NCBI GenBank assembly: GCA_034231615.1
Contig: CM067298.1
Location: 4,159,834-4,223,833 of the forward strand
DNA: 64,000 bases
Reading direction: 5' to 3'
DNA from: Meghimatium bilineatum
Lineage: Eukaryota > Mollusca > Gastropoda > Stylommatophora > Philomycidae
Every line of letters starts with the position of its first letter. Position 1 is the first letter of the stretch. The notes beneath the pieces are model-generated. The model was not told the origin of the DNA. It made no database searches and was given only the letters and a program-made list of their open reading frames with translations. This document shows positions 10,600 to 21,719 of this stretch, in pieces. Made by a program: the position numbers and the translations under genes.

Positions 10600-12035
10600 G
10601 TTATTTCTTGGAAGTGGTCTACAATCCACTCACACACTTAACCATTTTACCTAAACTAGGTGCCATATCTTCCAATATACACATACTTTGTATGAAGTCC
10701 TCCACATGCCCCATCCAAGACATCCATGTCCTCCACATGCCCCATCCAAGACATCCATGTCCTCCACATGCCCCAAGACATCCATGTCCTCCACATGCCC
10801 CATCCAAGACATCCATGTTCTCCACATGCCCCATCCAAGACATCCATGTCCTCCACATGCCCCATCCAAGACATCCATGTTCTCCACATGCCCCATCCAA
10901 GACATCCATGTCCTCCACATGCCCCATCCAAGACATCCATGTCCTCCACATGCCCCATCCAAGACATCCATGTCCTCCACATGCCCCATCCAAGACATCC
11001 ATGTCCTCCACATGCCCCATCCAAGACATCCATGTCCTCCACATGCCCCATCCAAGACATCCATGTCCTCCACATGCCCCATCCAAGACATCCATGTTCT
11101 CCACATGCCCCATCCAAGACATCCATGTCCTCCACATGCCCCATCCAAGACATCCATGTTCTCCACATGTCCCATCCAAGACATCCATGTCCTCCACATG
11201 CCCCATCCAAGACATCCATGTCCTCCACATGCCCCATCCAAGACATCCATGTCCTCCACATGCCCCATCCAAGACATCCATGTCCTCCACATGCCCCATC
11301 CAAGACATCCATGTCCTCCACATGCCCCATCCAAGACATCCATGTTCTCCACATCCATAACTTTTCTCTTCTGTAGTCTACTACCTTTCACTTTTAGAAT
11401 GTAGTGGGTGTTCTCTGTCACCTTTGATTTGGATGTAGGATCATGTTCTGCTTACCCGTAACTGTATTCTGTGCTCTGTAGTTGAACAGTCAAGTAGGAA
11501 TCACATGGCTCATACTGGTGTATCTCTAGTACACCCAAGTGTGTTATGCACAGCCATGTTCTGCATCTTCTCCAATCTTTCAGTCTGCATCTGACTGACC
11601 ATATGAATTGCCAATGTATATTCTATCAGAAACAAGCAGATCCTGGTATTGGAGAAAGTTCTATGTTTCCTCTGTTCACTCTGAGAAGCAGCCATAACTT
11701 TCATCGATGTCTGTCTGAAGACCTCTGCCTAACATTAAAATGATGTGATCAACATGCTCCCAAAAACTGTCAAACAAAGCACTCCCAAATATTTTATTGT
11801 GCTGGTTCTCTCAAGGGTGTCCTTGCACAAGTAACACAAGTAGTAGGCATTTACCATGTGGTTATTGAGGGGAAAACCACATTATAGATACTTTAGATGA
11901 ATTTACTAATGCACAAACATCCCTACACCACTCTCCATAGCGGACCTACTCACTTTGTAACTCATTGATCAACATCTCTAGATTTCTGCCCTGTCTGTAC
12001 ATCAGAATGTCATCAGTCTCCATGATATGGCAACC
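10600..12035 (-). mobile_element. LINE J1 copy with internal minisatellite expansion
   Basis: A minus-strand relative of the LINE at 13661-16980. Matching pieces, from 5' to 3', are the region just after the YADD motif (about 12030 to 11900), SLSFREHVDHI-like and MRYLGV-like segments (11750-11820), AIHMVSQMQTERLEKMQN and LGCTRDT (11510-11704), and KVKGSRL (near 11400). The next LINE segment, SWMG..EDVIQS, has been replaced by a run of 31-bp repeats before the LINE resumes as SWMGHVEDFIQSMC near 10700. Frames are broken. Confidence 0.75.
10700..11352. repeat. 31-bp minisatellite, about 21 copies, inside a LINE
   Basis: The unit contains CATGCCCCATCCAAGACATC and CATGTCCTCCA; variants differ at one C/T. 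One unit is short by several bases (around 10770). Because 31 is not a multiple of three and the unit lacks stops, five of six frames are open, which explains the long overlapping ORFs of 216-269 codons here. On the minus strand the unit is a copy of the LINE J1 segment coding SWMG.VED. Confidence 0.92.
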
Positions 12036-12339
12036 TGGAATTTGTAAAGTAGACACAAATATATTAATGGTACAGTATTTAACAAGTATTATCTTAGTAT
12101 TAGCTCCTGTACAATCCTGAATAATACTGCGTAATAAATCATATTTAAAAACATTGCTTGATCAATTGGTTATGGGATATTTAAATATTTTCTCTTTTAT
12201 TTAATCTGGTTGACTATATTTTGATGTCAGCTTTATTGATTAAAATTATATTTTGTCAAATTTTTTTGTTTTGTTATGTTATCCATCATGACAAACATCA
12301 AACTAAAAATGAGAATTATAAAATACTACATCTAATCTA

Positions 12340-12666
12340 TATTACTGTATGACTCAGAAACATGGTCAACGAATAATTAAAAGACAAGAATTGGTGAATT
12401 TTAAATGTGGATATATAGAAAAATAGGGAGAATTTAATAAAAAGAGAAGAAAATGAACAAAGAGGTTTTAACAACACTTTGTATGGAAAAAAAAACTATT
12501 AAAGGAAATAAATATCAAACAAATGTATTTTGGACATATTAAAAGACATGACACTTTACTCGAATGTAAAGTTGAAGGGGGGTGAGTAAGAGGTAGGAAG
12601 AGATACAAGTGGGAGAGAAACATCATGGGATAGAAAAGGTTTCAATCTAGCAGAGTGCACCACCAA
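12340..12666 (+). mobile_element. LINE C 3' fragment, first half
   Basis: Begins near a decayed LLYGSETW motif (ATTACTGTATGACTCAGAAACATGG) and continues with ...YFGHIKRHDTL-like, RGRKRYKW-like and LAECTTK-like segments. It is interrupted by the insertion at 12667-13214 and resumes at 13230. Frames are broken. Confidence 0.7.
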
Positions 12667-13214
12667 GACTCGAATCGCTCTCACCTCCAACGCCTTTAAC
12701 AAACTCTCAAACATCTTGAGATCGAAGATCGCAAGTAAACCACATCAAACTGCGACTATTCAATGCAAGTGTGATTCCATCATTGACATATGGATGTAAA
12801 AGTTGGAAATCTACTGCAATAATGGATAAGAAGTTAGTTGCCTTCGAGAATAGATGCCTCAGAAAAATCATAAATACTAATTGGAAAGACTTCAAATCAA
12901 ACGACATACTAAGCGAGGAGACATAACAAGAATACGTGATGAACATCATCAGAAAACACCGCTGGACATACATCGGCCATGTACTTAGAATGAAGGAAGA
13001 CAGAATTCCATGATACGCCTTCATGTGGACACCAGACGGGTAAAGAAAACAGGGAAGACTAAAAACAACGCTCAGAAGGACATTTATGAATGAATTAAAA
13101 TCAACAGGCATAAATGCACAAGACCTGCAATCTGTGGCAACTGACTGACAGGCATGGAGAACTATGACACCCGCCCTATGTGCCAAACTTGGCAAAAGAG
13201 GAACTGACTGACTG
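12667..13214 (+). mobile_element. Nested LINE 3' fragment with 15-bp target duplication
   Basis: Flanked by perfect direct repeats AGAGTGCACCACCAA at 12652-12666 and 13215-13229. The 548-bp insert encodes decayed RLFNASVIPSLTYGCKSW, ENRCLRKIINTNWKDF, HRWTYIGHVLRMKEDRIP and a final WRTMTPALCAKLGKRGTD-type end, followed by a (GACT)n tail. This is the post-reverse-transcriptase region of a CR1-like LINE, in broken frames. Confidence 0.85.
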
Positions 13215-13229
13215 AGAGTGCACCACCAA

Positions 13230-13310
13230 AGCAAGCGGCAGGATGTTGATGGTCCGTTGCAGCCAACCTTCTTTGCGGAGACGGCACTCGATGATAGCTG
13301 CTCTTTTTAT
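13230..13310 (+). mobile_element. LINE C 3' fragment, second half
   Basis: Continues the 12340-12666 copy after the insertion: GGCAGGATGTTGATGG, CAGCCAACCTTCTTTGCGG and GACGGCACTCGATGAT, the LINE C terminus also seen at 25900-25964. Confidence 0.7.
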
Positions 13311-13367
13311 TGAATGTATGTGTTTCCGTAAGAAGTTGACTGATCTCTAGGAGTATAGGGATAATAA

Positions 13368-13655
13368 TAATCAAACCTATAACCCATCAGGGTCACCACA
13401 CCGGAGACATCAGCACAAAAAGCTCTCCAAACATCTCTACTGTCAACCATTTGGAGAGTGTAGAAAAATTATGCCTGACCATTCCTTGATGTTATCGATC
13501 CAGAATATTCTTTTTACCCACCTCTTCTACCTTCGACTGTTCCTTGCAAAATAATTGTAGAAAGTGTCATGTCTCATTACATGCCCAAATCAAACACGTT
13601 TATGCTGTTTCACCACTGCTAAAAGTGCTTCTTGATAACCATCTAGTCTCGCTCA
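13368..13655 (-). mobile_element. LINE E (CR1-like) 3' fragment
   Basis: Shows the LINE E landmarks in order: AACCTATAACCCATCAGGGT, GACCATTCCTTGATGTTATC, CGACTGTTCCTTGCA and CATGCCCAAATC. Minus orientation, frames broken. It directly abuts the 5' truncation point of the LINE J1 copy. Confidence 0.65.
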
Positions 13656-13660
13656 AGTAG

Positions 13661-16119
13661 TGGGATAGGCCCCCCTGGTGGAACGAAGAGGTTCAAAGGG
13701 CATGGAGCGAGAAACGGAAAGCAGTATCACTATGGCAAAGGGCACGGAAACGTGTTGCGGCTCAATCCATGGAGGTCGCACAATGGAAACGGAAGAAAGA
13801 TATCTTAGTCCAAACATTCAAAGATATTGCAAAGGCGTCAAAATGGGACGAATTTTGCAAAGAGATCACACGCGAAAAGTCACTAAAATTGTTCTGGCGG
13901 TTACACAAATCCATGAATGGTCTCACAAGACGCGTGACTATTGCCGATTTCCAGAGCGACGATACCGTCTGGCAGAAGACGGACGAGACAAAAGGTGCGG
14001 CATTGCTGGCACACTACACCGCACAAATTGGTCAGAGAAATGTGGAGGCATATCAAGAAATCAGGAAAACGCTCACAGACACGTGTAAGAACTTGAGCAT
14101 GGAAAACCATATGATAATCACAGTTGAAGAAATCAGGAAGGCACTGAAAAGTACAAAAAATACAGCACCAGGGCCAGATGGCATTAGATACGATGACATT
14201 AGTCGAAGAACGGATGAGGAGTTGGGAGAGTTGGCGGACATGTTCAATAATAGCCTTCTAAAGGGCACAGTGAAAGAAGACTGGTTGCACAGCTATTTAG
14301 TTCCACTACCCAAACCTGGGAAGGACCACACCAGGATACATGGCTACAGAATAATAACTATGCAGAATACGATTGGCAAGCTTTTGGAAAAAATTGTGGC
14401 CCGGAAGGTATCGTGTTATCTTGAAAGAAATAAGTGTTTACCAACATTGTTAGGAGGATATCGTCGAGGAAAGAAGACATGGCAGAATGCAGCAATATTT
14501 GCGCAGGATGTTTTTGAGGGGTTCGATTTGCGTATGGAGACATGTGCGGTCGCAATAGACCTTGAAGATGCGTACAATAGGGTGTCCTTGAATATCTTGA
14601 TGCATCAGCTGTTAAATCTTGCAGTTAATCCTTTTGTCGTGCGTTGGGTTGGCGCCGCCCTGATGCACAGGGTTGTAGTTCTTAAGTGTGGTAACTGGAT
14701 ATCTACACCAACGGTTATTAGCCCTGGCCTGCCACAGGGATCGCCTCTATCTCCTGTACTTTTCAATGTATACACAGTACATATCGCTGGCAATCAAATC
14801 ACAGGTGTTGGCAGAACGATGTCATATGCCGATGATCTCCTGGTGTATAGACAGGGCAGAAATCGAGAAGAGTGCGTCGTGGAACTACAGAAGGAGCTGG
14901 ACAGACTGAGAAATTGGTATCGAGATACGGGAGCAGTGGTTAATCCGTCTAAGGCATTCGTGACGTGGTTTTCCTTGAACAATCACATGGTAAAGACACC
15001 CATGCCCCAAGTTTCGTTGTCCGGGAAAAGTTTAGAAAGAACTAGCACAATGAGATATCTGGGTGTGTTTTTTGACAGAAGCCTGAGTTTCAGGGAACAT
15101 GTTGACCACATTATCATAAGGGCAGGCAAAGGCTTAGCAGCAATGAAGGTTATGGCTGCTGCGCAGTGTGAGCAAAGATTGTTATTTCTTTTGTACCAGG
15201 GTTTGGTTGTGGCTGTGGTGGAATATGCACTGGCAATTCTGACTCTTAGCCAAACTCAGATCGAAAGACTGGATAGAGTCCAGAATGCAGCAATGCGTAT
15301 TATTCTGGGATGCACAAGAGACACATCGACAAGAGATATGCGATACCTACTTGACTGCCCAACAGCTGAGCATAGATTACAGTATTGCCGTGCACGGGCG
15401 TACCTTCAAATACATGCAGATAAGGAACACCCGTTGCATTCCGAAATACAGAAAGTTAAAGGCAGCAGACTCAAGAGAGGAAGGTCGTGGATGGGACGTG
15501 CTGAGGATGTAATACAAAGCGTGTGCAGATTACAGGATGTGGCAGCAGGTGCGGAATGGATAGGTCTACCCACAGATTTCGAAACTTGTTTGAGAGTAGT
15601 AATATCACTTAGCAGGGAATGCAGAGAATGGTGTCCCACAGCTGTGGAGAAAGAAGTGCAGGCTTTAATCAGTGAGAATACCAAAGAGGGGGATGTGATT
15701 ATATACACTGATGGATCTGTAATTAGGCATGTTCGCAGTGCTTGGGCCTTTACAGCTCAGTGCGCAGGTAAAACGATCAAGGAGGAAAGTGGTGCCTATG
15801 CGGTCACTACGAGTAGTATGACCATGGAGACTATGGCGGTGACCAAGGCATTTGAGTGGCTACGCACACAGAAAGTAACGCAGGTCTGCATCTTGAGTGA
15901 CTCTATGAGTATGATTAAGAAGGTACAAGTGGGTCTCGTTCGCGAACAGTGGATTGAGGCCTTGAGAAATGCGAGCTTGAAAGCGGTTACATTTATTTTC
16001 GTGCCGGGACATGTGGGCGTTCGAGGCAATGAAAGAGCGGATCAACTGGCATCGTGTGCGATTGTGGCAAAGGGCGATGGGGCAATGGATCGCGCTGACG
16101 TTTTGAACTCCTTAAGAGA
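13661..16119 (+). mobile_element. LINE J1 (I/Jockey group) reverse transcriptase-RNase H, 5' truncated
   Basis: An open frame runs from a TAG at 13658 through to 16119, where a nested insertion breaks it. The first codons read WDRPPWWNEEV, the linker that follows the endonuclease domain, so the endonuclease is missing. From the ATG at 13769: reverse transcriptase motifs TAPGPDGIRYDD (about residue 132), PQGSPLSP (about 320) and YADDLL (about 353); a CTRDT...RYLLDCP segment; then RNase H with YTDGS (about 643), SSMTMETMAV, LSDSM and FVPGHVGVRGNERAD. Catalytic D, E and D are visible. RNase H suggests the I side of the I/Jockey group. It is the least decayed LINE here but cannot be autonomous. 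Confidence 0.9.
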
Positions 16120-16723
16120 GATTAAAACAGGTCCACCAATTCAAATATCTAGGTACAATTATAACAGCAGATGGAAGAAGTTCAACAGAAATAAGATGCA
16201 GAATAGGACAGGCAAAAACAACATTCAGAAAAATGAAAAATATACTGTGTAATATGACCTTGTCATTAGAGGTGAGAAAGAGAGTTCTGCAGTGCTATAT
16301 AACCCCTATACTAACATATGGGTGCGAGTCTTGGACAATAAACACACTGGAAAGTGGGAGATTGGAGGCAACGGAGATGTGGTTCTACAGAAGAATGCTG
16401 AGAATACCATGGACTGCCAGAAAAACTAATGTAGAGGTGTTAAAAGAGTTAAATGCGAAACGGACCTTAATCAACAATATAAGAAAAAGGCAATCTTCTT
16501 TTTTTGGCCACTTCATGAGACAGGCAGGTTTAGAGAACATAATCACAACAGGCAAGATTGAAGGCACCAGAGACAGAGGGCGACAACGTGAGAAAATATT
16601 AGACAGTTTGACAACCTGGCACGGCAAAGAAACAACAACGACTTTGATACATAATACTGTGGACATAGAGCTGTGGAGAGCCATGACCGCCTACACCACC
16701 CGGCATGGCACCTGATGATGATG
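16120..16723 (+). mobile_element. 604-bp LINE tail nested in LINE J1, 6-bp target duplication
   Basis: Flanked by AAGAGA at 16114-16119 and 16724-16729. Removing insert plus one repeat rejoins the J1 frame as ...LRDITRE..., which matches the related copy LRKNARE at 20.69 kb. The insert has its own open frame to a stop at 16713-16715: HQFKYLG, YGCESW, MWFYRRMLRIPWT, NVEVL, FFGHFMRQAG and a final TRHGT-stop, then a (GAT)n tail. It is the C-terminal part of a CR1/RTE-like LINE without reverse transcriptase. A 603-bp copy with the same 5' end lies at 54651-55253. Confidence 0.88.
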
Positions 16724-16729
16724 AAGAGA

Positions 16730-16980
16730 TATAACACGCGAGAGTGAGACTAATGTGGATGATGATTCCTTTTCAATGGCTAGGATTAAAGATCAGGGAT
16801 TGAAATGCGGTGTTGCTAGAGGTGAACATTTTGGAAGGCGCAGAAGAATGATGGTCAACCAGCATAGGACCGGTACTGTCAGCAGAAGTGTGATGGCGGA
16901 TACACTCAAGGAGAGATCGGAGCAACTATGGATGTGTCCAGTTTGCAGTGATGATGATCCGACGACTAACTAACTAACTA
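16730..16980 (+). mobile_element. LINE J1 3' part, after the nested insertion
   Basis: Resumes the J1 frame with ITRESE, SMARIKDQGLKCGVARGEHFG and QLWMCPVCSDDDPT, giving the Cys-containing C terminus of the element. It ends in a short (CTAA)n tail at 16964-16981. Related ends occur at 20945 and 61140. Confidence 0.8.
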
Positions 16981-17039
16981 ACATCTAGTCTGTTTATTTG
17001 CTGTTGGATGAGTATATTTCTCATCAGTTCTATATAACT

Positions 17040-17200
17040 AATTCTTAACAGATTCTTAATGATCTTACTTTTCAAACTCATATTCAACCTTGCCATGAAA
17101 GCCATCGCCATCTCGAGTCTTAGACCTTCTCGGACCTTATTTCCCGAGCTACCATCATCACATATTTGGGACTTGAGATATTTGAAGGTGGTAAAACAGC
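17040..17200 (-). mobile_element. CR1-like LINE fragment
   Basis: The minus strand reads FKYLKSQI-like, EGLRLEMAMAFMARLNMS-like sequence, the stretch between the YADD motif and the C-terminal part of CR1-like elements. Decayed. Confidence 0.5.
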
Positions 17201-17204
17201 TATG

Positions 17205-17480
17205 ATCACCAAACTGGACAGAGTAAGAAACCAGGATACCAGAAAAAGAGTAGGAATAATGCCTTGTATCTAATACTTATATCGTCCGCAGATAAAGTGG
17301 TTTGGTCACCTTATGAGAATGAACTCGAGCCAATGACCAATGAGAGCTTATAACATATGCTCAGCTGGATACAGAGCAAAGGGAAAACCGAGGAAGAGAT
17401 GGATCGATAACATTACGACCACCCTCCTCGGACTCGGTACGACTCGGGCATTACATCTGGTCTTGAACAGAAACATCTCC
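17205..17480 (+). mobile_element. CR1-like LINE C-terminal fragment
   Basis: Frame-broken remains of VRNQDTRKRVGI, IKWFGHLMRM, KPRKRWIDNI and a terminal LVLNR-type segment. It is related to 19130-19500. The next 300 bp hold the unrecognised stretch 17480-17980, including a weak B-box-like TTTGAACTC near 17960. Confidence 0.6.
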
Positions 17481-17994
17481 CACCCCTAGTGTGTTCGTTC
17501 GTCCATTACAAGTGATGATGACCATTTTATACATCCACTTTTGAAAATTCTTCCGTGAATGTGAAAATGACTTGCACTGGGAATTTTGATTAAAATGAGG
17601 AGTAGTTGTGCAAAGCGTCGACCTCACTATCTTGATTCTCCCACCCCTGCGCTTAACGGCAAGTATGGATGCTATCAACCAGCTTCCACTTACCTGTGGG
17701 CAGACAATAAATTTAAGTTTGTGACTTTAACCGGATGTTTGTGGGATCTTGCTTGGTTTCACTAGTCAGCATTATCTATTTCTGTCTTCCAACTTTGAGG
17801 TGAATTCTTAGATTCTGGGCATCCAGACCGTTCAGAAAACAATGGCAAACTACTGAACGTATTATATTGCCTAGAAAGTCACTACAGCTAAAAAAAATGC
17901 TTGGTTGATGGCTGCTTATTGAATAGGTTCTGCTACCAAAAAAAGGTAGTGTTGGGGGTTTGAACTCTACGGGTTTGGTTAGAAAGATTAATCT

Positions 17995-18475
17995 TGAAGG
18001 AAAGTAAACATCTTTGGTGGAAAAAGTCCAAAAAGAGATTGATACTGGTATGTACTAGGGATACACCCATCTCTGCTATGAGATTTTTGTTTGATCTCCC
18101 CAGTATTAGAGTACGTCAAGTAGCACATATTAGGTCGTACCTTAAGGTAACAGAATACAATCACCACCATTTACACCGACGTCTAGATGAGTCAAAGGGG
18201 AAACGAATCAATCGCGGCAGATCATGGATGGCTGAGGCTAAAGACACACTGCGAAGAATATGTGAATTAGAAGAAATAGAATATGGCAGTGAATAGGTGG
18301 ATAGTCTAAGAGGAAATCACTGACTAATGTAATAATATCAAATAGATAAAGCGTATTGGAAATAGACGTGTCATGGTGCAGGTTAAAGTGCATGAGCTCG
18401 CCCAGCTACACTCGAAACCACAAGACATAATTATATACACAGACTGCTCAGTGGGAAACTCTAGAAATGTATCAA
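17995..18475 (+). mobile_element. LINE J1-type fragment, first part
   Basis: Encodes VCTRDTPISAMRFLFDLPSI and NRGRSWMAEAKDTLRRIC (equivalents of CTRDTS..MRYLLDCP and RGRSWMGRAEDVIQSVC of the main J1 copy), then a frame-shifted QDIIIYTDCSV, the first RNase H motif. It is cut near 18478 by another LINE and resumes near 19500. Confidence 0.7.
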
Positions 18476-18479
18476 AGGA

Positions 18480-19500
18480 CAATTGTTAGAAAGTATAAGA
18501 TCTTTGTATAAAAACTGCCAGTGTGTGGTAAGAACATCAGATGGTATCACAGACGCATTTGAGACAAAAACATGGTTGCGTGCTCTCACCCTTGTTTTTC
18601 AATATATACATAGACAAAATAGGCAAAACATGCAGAGGGCAACATCGCCAACTCAGAACAAGATAACTCAGAGCAACTAAACAATAAATGAATTGCTTTT
18701 CGCAGACGACCAGAGCCTCATGTACGAAAACGAAGAACTGCTACAAAATCATGTTAACTCACTATCTGCAACATGTAGAAAAACAACATGAAGATAGATC
18801 AATACACAAAAGATGGAAACTGAAAATATGCAGAACACCGAGCCCACTAAACATACAGACAGACAACATAGGAGTAAAACAAGTAACAGAGTTCAAATAT
18901 CTCGGTAGTATTTTTACTGAAAATGGAAGACTCGATAGAGAGATAGAGATGAGATGTCAAGAGGCAAATGCAGTAACATACCAACTGTCACCACTACTTC
19001 TTCATCCCAAAATCGAGATGGAAGTTAAAAGACGAATGATTACAGTGTATTCATATCAACACTGTGTTACCAGTGCCAAACCTGGTCTATCTCATCTTCA
19101 CATTACATAAAGATAGTGACATGTGAGAAGAAAAGCTCGAGGAAAGCCGCCGGATACACCAGGCTCGATATATTATGAAATGAAGATATCCGGGAAAGAA
19201 TAGGAATAATACCATGCACATAATACATAGAAAGGCAGCAGATCACGTGGTTTGGCGACAGTATGAGAATGCTTCACGACAAGTTGCCCATACATGCATA
19301 TAATCAAATTAAATCAGAGTACAAAGCCAGAGGAAGACCACAGAAAAGATAGAAAACGTCAGGGACATTTTGAACAAACACGATAATAGCACAGCCGAAA
19401 CCACACATCTGGCTTTAGAACGCAAGCTCGAGCTCCAATCACCCCTACGCTTAACGGCAAGATGGAAAGAGAACCATCTGGGGAAAGACAATGGACGGCT
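18480..19500 (+). mobile_element. CR1/RTE-like reverse transcriptase relic nested in LINE J1-type copy
   Basis: Shows SIRSLYKNCQCVVRTSDG, LLFADDQSLM (the catalytic YADD equivalent), FKYLGSIFTENGRLDREI (18890-18950) and a C-terminal WFGDSMRM-like segment, in several frames with stops. It is a decayed non-LTR element between the two halves of a J1-type copy. Confidence 0.65.
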
Positions 19501-19925
19501 CAATCAACAGAAATAAAAATAAATGCGGTTGGAGTTTTGTTGCTTACAGAAGCGGCATGAAGTTGGTTGAGAAATCATCTGCATACTTCACTGTCACTTC
19601 GAGCATGTGGATTAAGATAAAGGGAGTTACAGCAGCACTTGATTGATTAATATCTGATACATCAACACACGTTGTAACACTCACATACTCCCAAAGCATG
19701 ATGCACAAGATATAACAATACATGCTGAAAAGGAATGGTTTGATCTATTGAATAACTCATTTGTCCAGAGCATTACATGTATTTGCTAACATGGTTATGC
19801 CGGGGTCAGAGGAAATAAGAGAGCCGACTTATTGGCAGGCAATGAGGCGATAGACAGCGCAATACTGAGAAGAGGTAAAGCAGATTTGATTAAAGCAATC
19901 AATGTACTAAATGAAGCGTGATAAG
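19500..19925 (+). mobile_element. LINE J1-type fragment, second part (RNase H)
   Basis: After the nested element the RNase H domain continues: SSAYFTVTSSM-like, a THVVTLTYSQSM-like segment and GYAGVRGNKRADLLAGNEAIDSA. Frames are broken by stops. Confidence 0.6.
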
Positions 19926-20019
19926 TCACATTTGACCTCATTTCTATCATTTCGGCCAACTTACTAGACATGTGAACGCAAGTTGTGTCGTCCTTACTTG
20001 TCGTCTTTGATATATTTGT

Positions 20020-20163
20020 GTTTGTGATCCATGATAAAGGCTTTTTGGTCGAAACGTCGATTTGTGTGTGTGACTATGTGTATTTCGTGTTATTAGCAAA
20101 ACTTTATTACTTCATTCGAAGCTTTACCTGTTGGATTTCAGTTTTGCGCAGTGAGTACATATC
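20020..20163 (+). repeat. Hairpin module D, copy 1 (Penelope-like terminal repeat?)
   Basis: Begins ATGATAAAGGCTTTTTGG then TCGAAACGTCGATTTGTG, followed by a GCAAAACTTT...CAGTTTTGCG inverted repeat and GTGAGTACAT. The same order is seen at 22600-22741 and 47523-47660, with partial copies at 48283 and 58803. The GATAAAG(stem)GAAAC arrangement recalls the hammerhead-bearing terminal repeats of Penelope-like elements; that link is inference. Confidence 0.5.
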
Positions 20164-20164
20164 T

Positions 20165-20946
20165 TAGATTGCCCGACAGCCTTAAAAGTAATCATAACAC
20201 TCAATAGAGAATGCAGGGAATGGTGTTCGACAGTGGTGGAGTCGGAGGTACTCCCTCTAAACGGTGAAAATTCCAGGGAATGTGATATGATTGCATATAC
20301 AAATGGGTCGGTTGAGAGGCACATCATAAGTGCCTGGGCACTCACGGCTCAAAGGTGGCAGGAAACCATCAGAGAGGAAAGTGGTGCATTCGCTCAGACG
20401 ACAAGCAGCATGACAATGGAGATTTTGGCTGTAACTAAAGCTTTGCAATGGGTCTGCTCGCATGCCTGCATACTCAGTGACTCGATGAGCATGATTGTGA
20501 AAGTTCAGGCGAGATACATTCGGGAATAGTGGCTGAATGCAATGAAGAATTCCTGTATGAGTAAAGTGACTTTAATTTTTGTTTCGGGATATGCGGGAGT
20601 CCGGGGTAGTGAGAGAGCAGATAGGTTGGCTGCACACGCCGCTGCTACGGCTGTTGGTGGAGCGATCGATCGGGCAGTAATTTTGTACGCCCTACGAAAA
20701 AACGCACGAGAAAATGACAGTATAAGTGACGATGACTCTTGTTCCATGACTAGAATAAAGGAATTTGGTTTGAAATGTGGTGTCGCTAGAAAGGAGCGGT
20801 TTCGTGGGCGAGAAAGAATGATGGTCAATCAAATGAGTAATGGGACCATCAGTCAACGTGTAATGGCGGCTACACTTAAGAAGAGATCTGAGCAACTATG
20901 GACTTGTCCGGAGAGCCGTGGCGATGATCCAATGACTAACTATTGA
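20165..20946 (+). mobile_element. LINE J1 RNase H and 3' end, second copy
   Basis: Diverged copy of J1 from the segment before RNase H to the end: REWCSTVVE, YTNGSVERH (YTDGS changed), SSMTMEILAVTKAL, LSDSMSMI, FVSGYAGVRGSERAD, CGVARKERF and QLWTCPES. A TAG at 20527-20529 interrupts an otherwise open frame, which then runs from 20542 to a TGA at 20944. Inactive. Confidence 0.8.
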
Positions 20947-21719
20947 AGTATTGAAGCAATGGATAGGAGTGCTAGCAAACAATGACTATGATATGGGATA
21001 TGGAACGAGCGCATACAGGAAAAACATCTTAATTGTAAAAAAAAAAAAATGGTAACGAAATAATATGATATTTTCGATTTGATGCTGCATCCAGTAGAAT
21101 ATATAACAAATCAGATATACATTCGTTATAGTTTTGTTTTGTATTAAAACTCCGAAGTCAATTTTAATAATGGCGCCAAGCGGCAGAAATGAAATTTCGT
21201 CTCCATAACATGTACAGTGTATAGTAGAGCATTCACAAAACAGTAAGAGTAACTTTACCATTCTCTATAGGCCTAGTCTAAATAGTTTATAATTTTTAAG
21301 TTGTATAAAGTCTTTCTTTTCGCTTTATATCTCTTCTTTATGCCTTGTGCGCAGCGTCAGAGTAGAGACTCTGGAGATGGCTTTGTTGTTTGGGCTTCCA
21401 TGATAATGAATGATCAGATGATGTTTGTTTTCGTTGACTCTTATTTCGGCATTCCATCGTTTACAAGGTCTCCCCCTGGTTTTATATCTATCATGTCTAT
21501 ATAGTAATGCTTGAGGGGCGCTGTCCGATGGTAGTCTGGAAACGTGATTGTGAAATCCACTTCTTAGATTTAGTTGTCTTCTGATGTAATCACGATTGTC
21601 ATTGTGATTGTTGTGTTTGTTATTGTTAGTCTTCTGATGTTTTCATTTCTGATTTTATCTTTTAATATGTTAACTTAATCCGAGGATTCTACGTAGACAA
21701 GTCATTTCTGTTGTAACAA

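Noticed and set aside
10551..11421. Overlapping ORFs of 216-269 codons on both strands
   Set aside because: All lie in a 31-bp tandem array without stop codons; they are repeat translations inside a LINE relic, not genes.
13769..16252. 827-codon ORF taken as one host gene or one intact LINE protein
   Set aside because: It is a retrotransposon polyprotein lacking its endonuclease, and its last 44 codons belong to a nested insertion in another frame.
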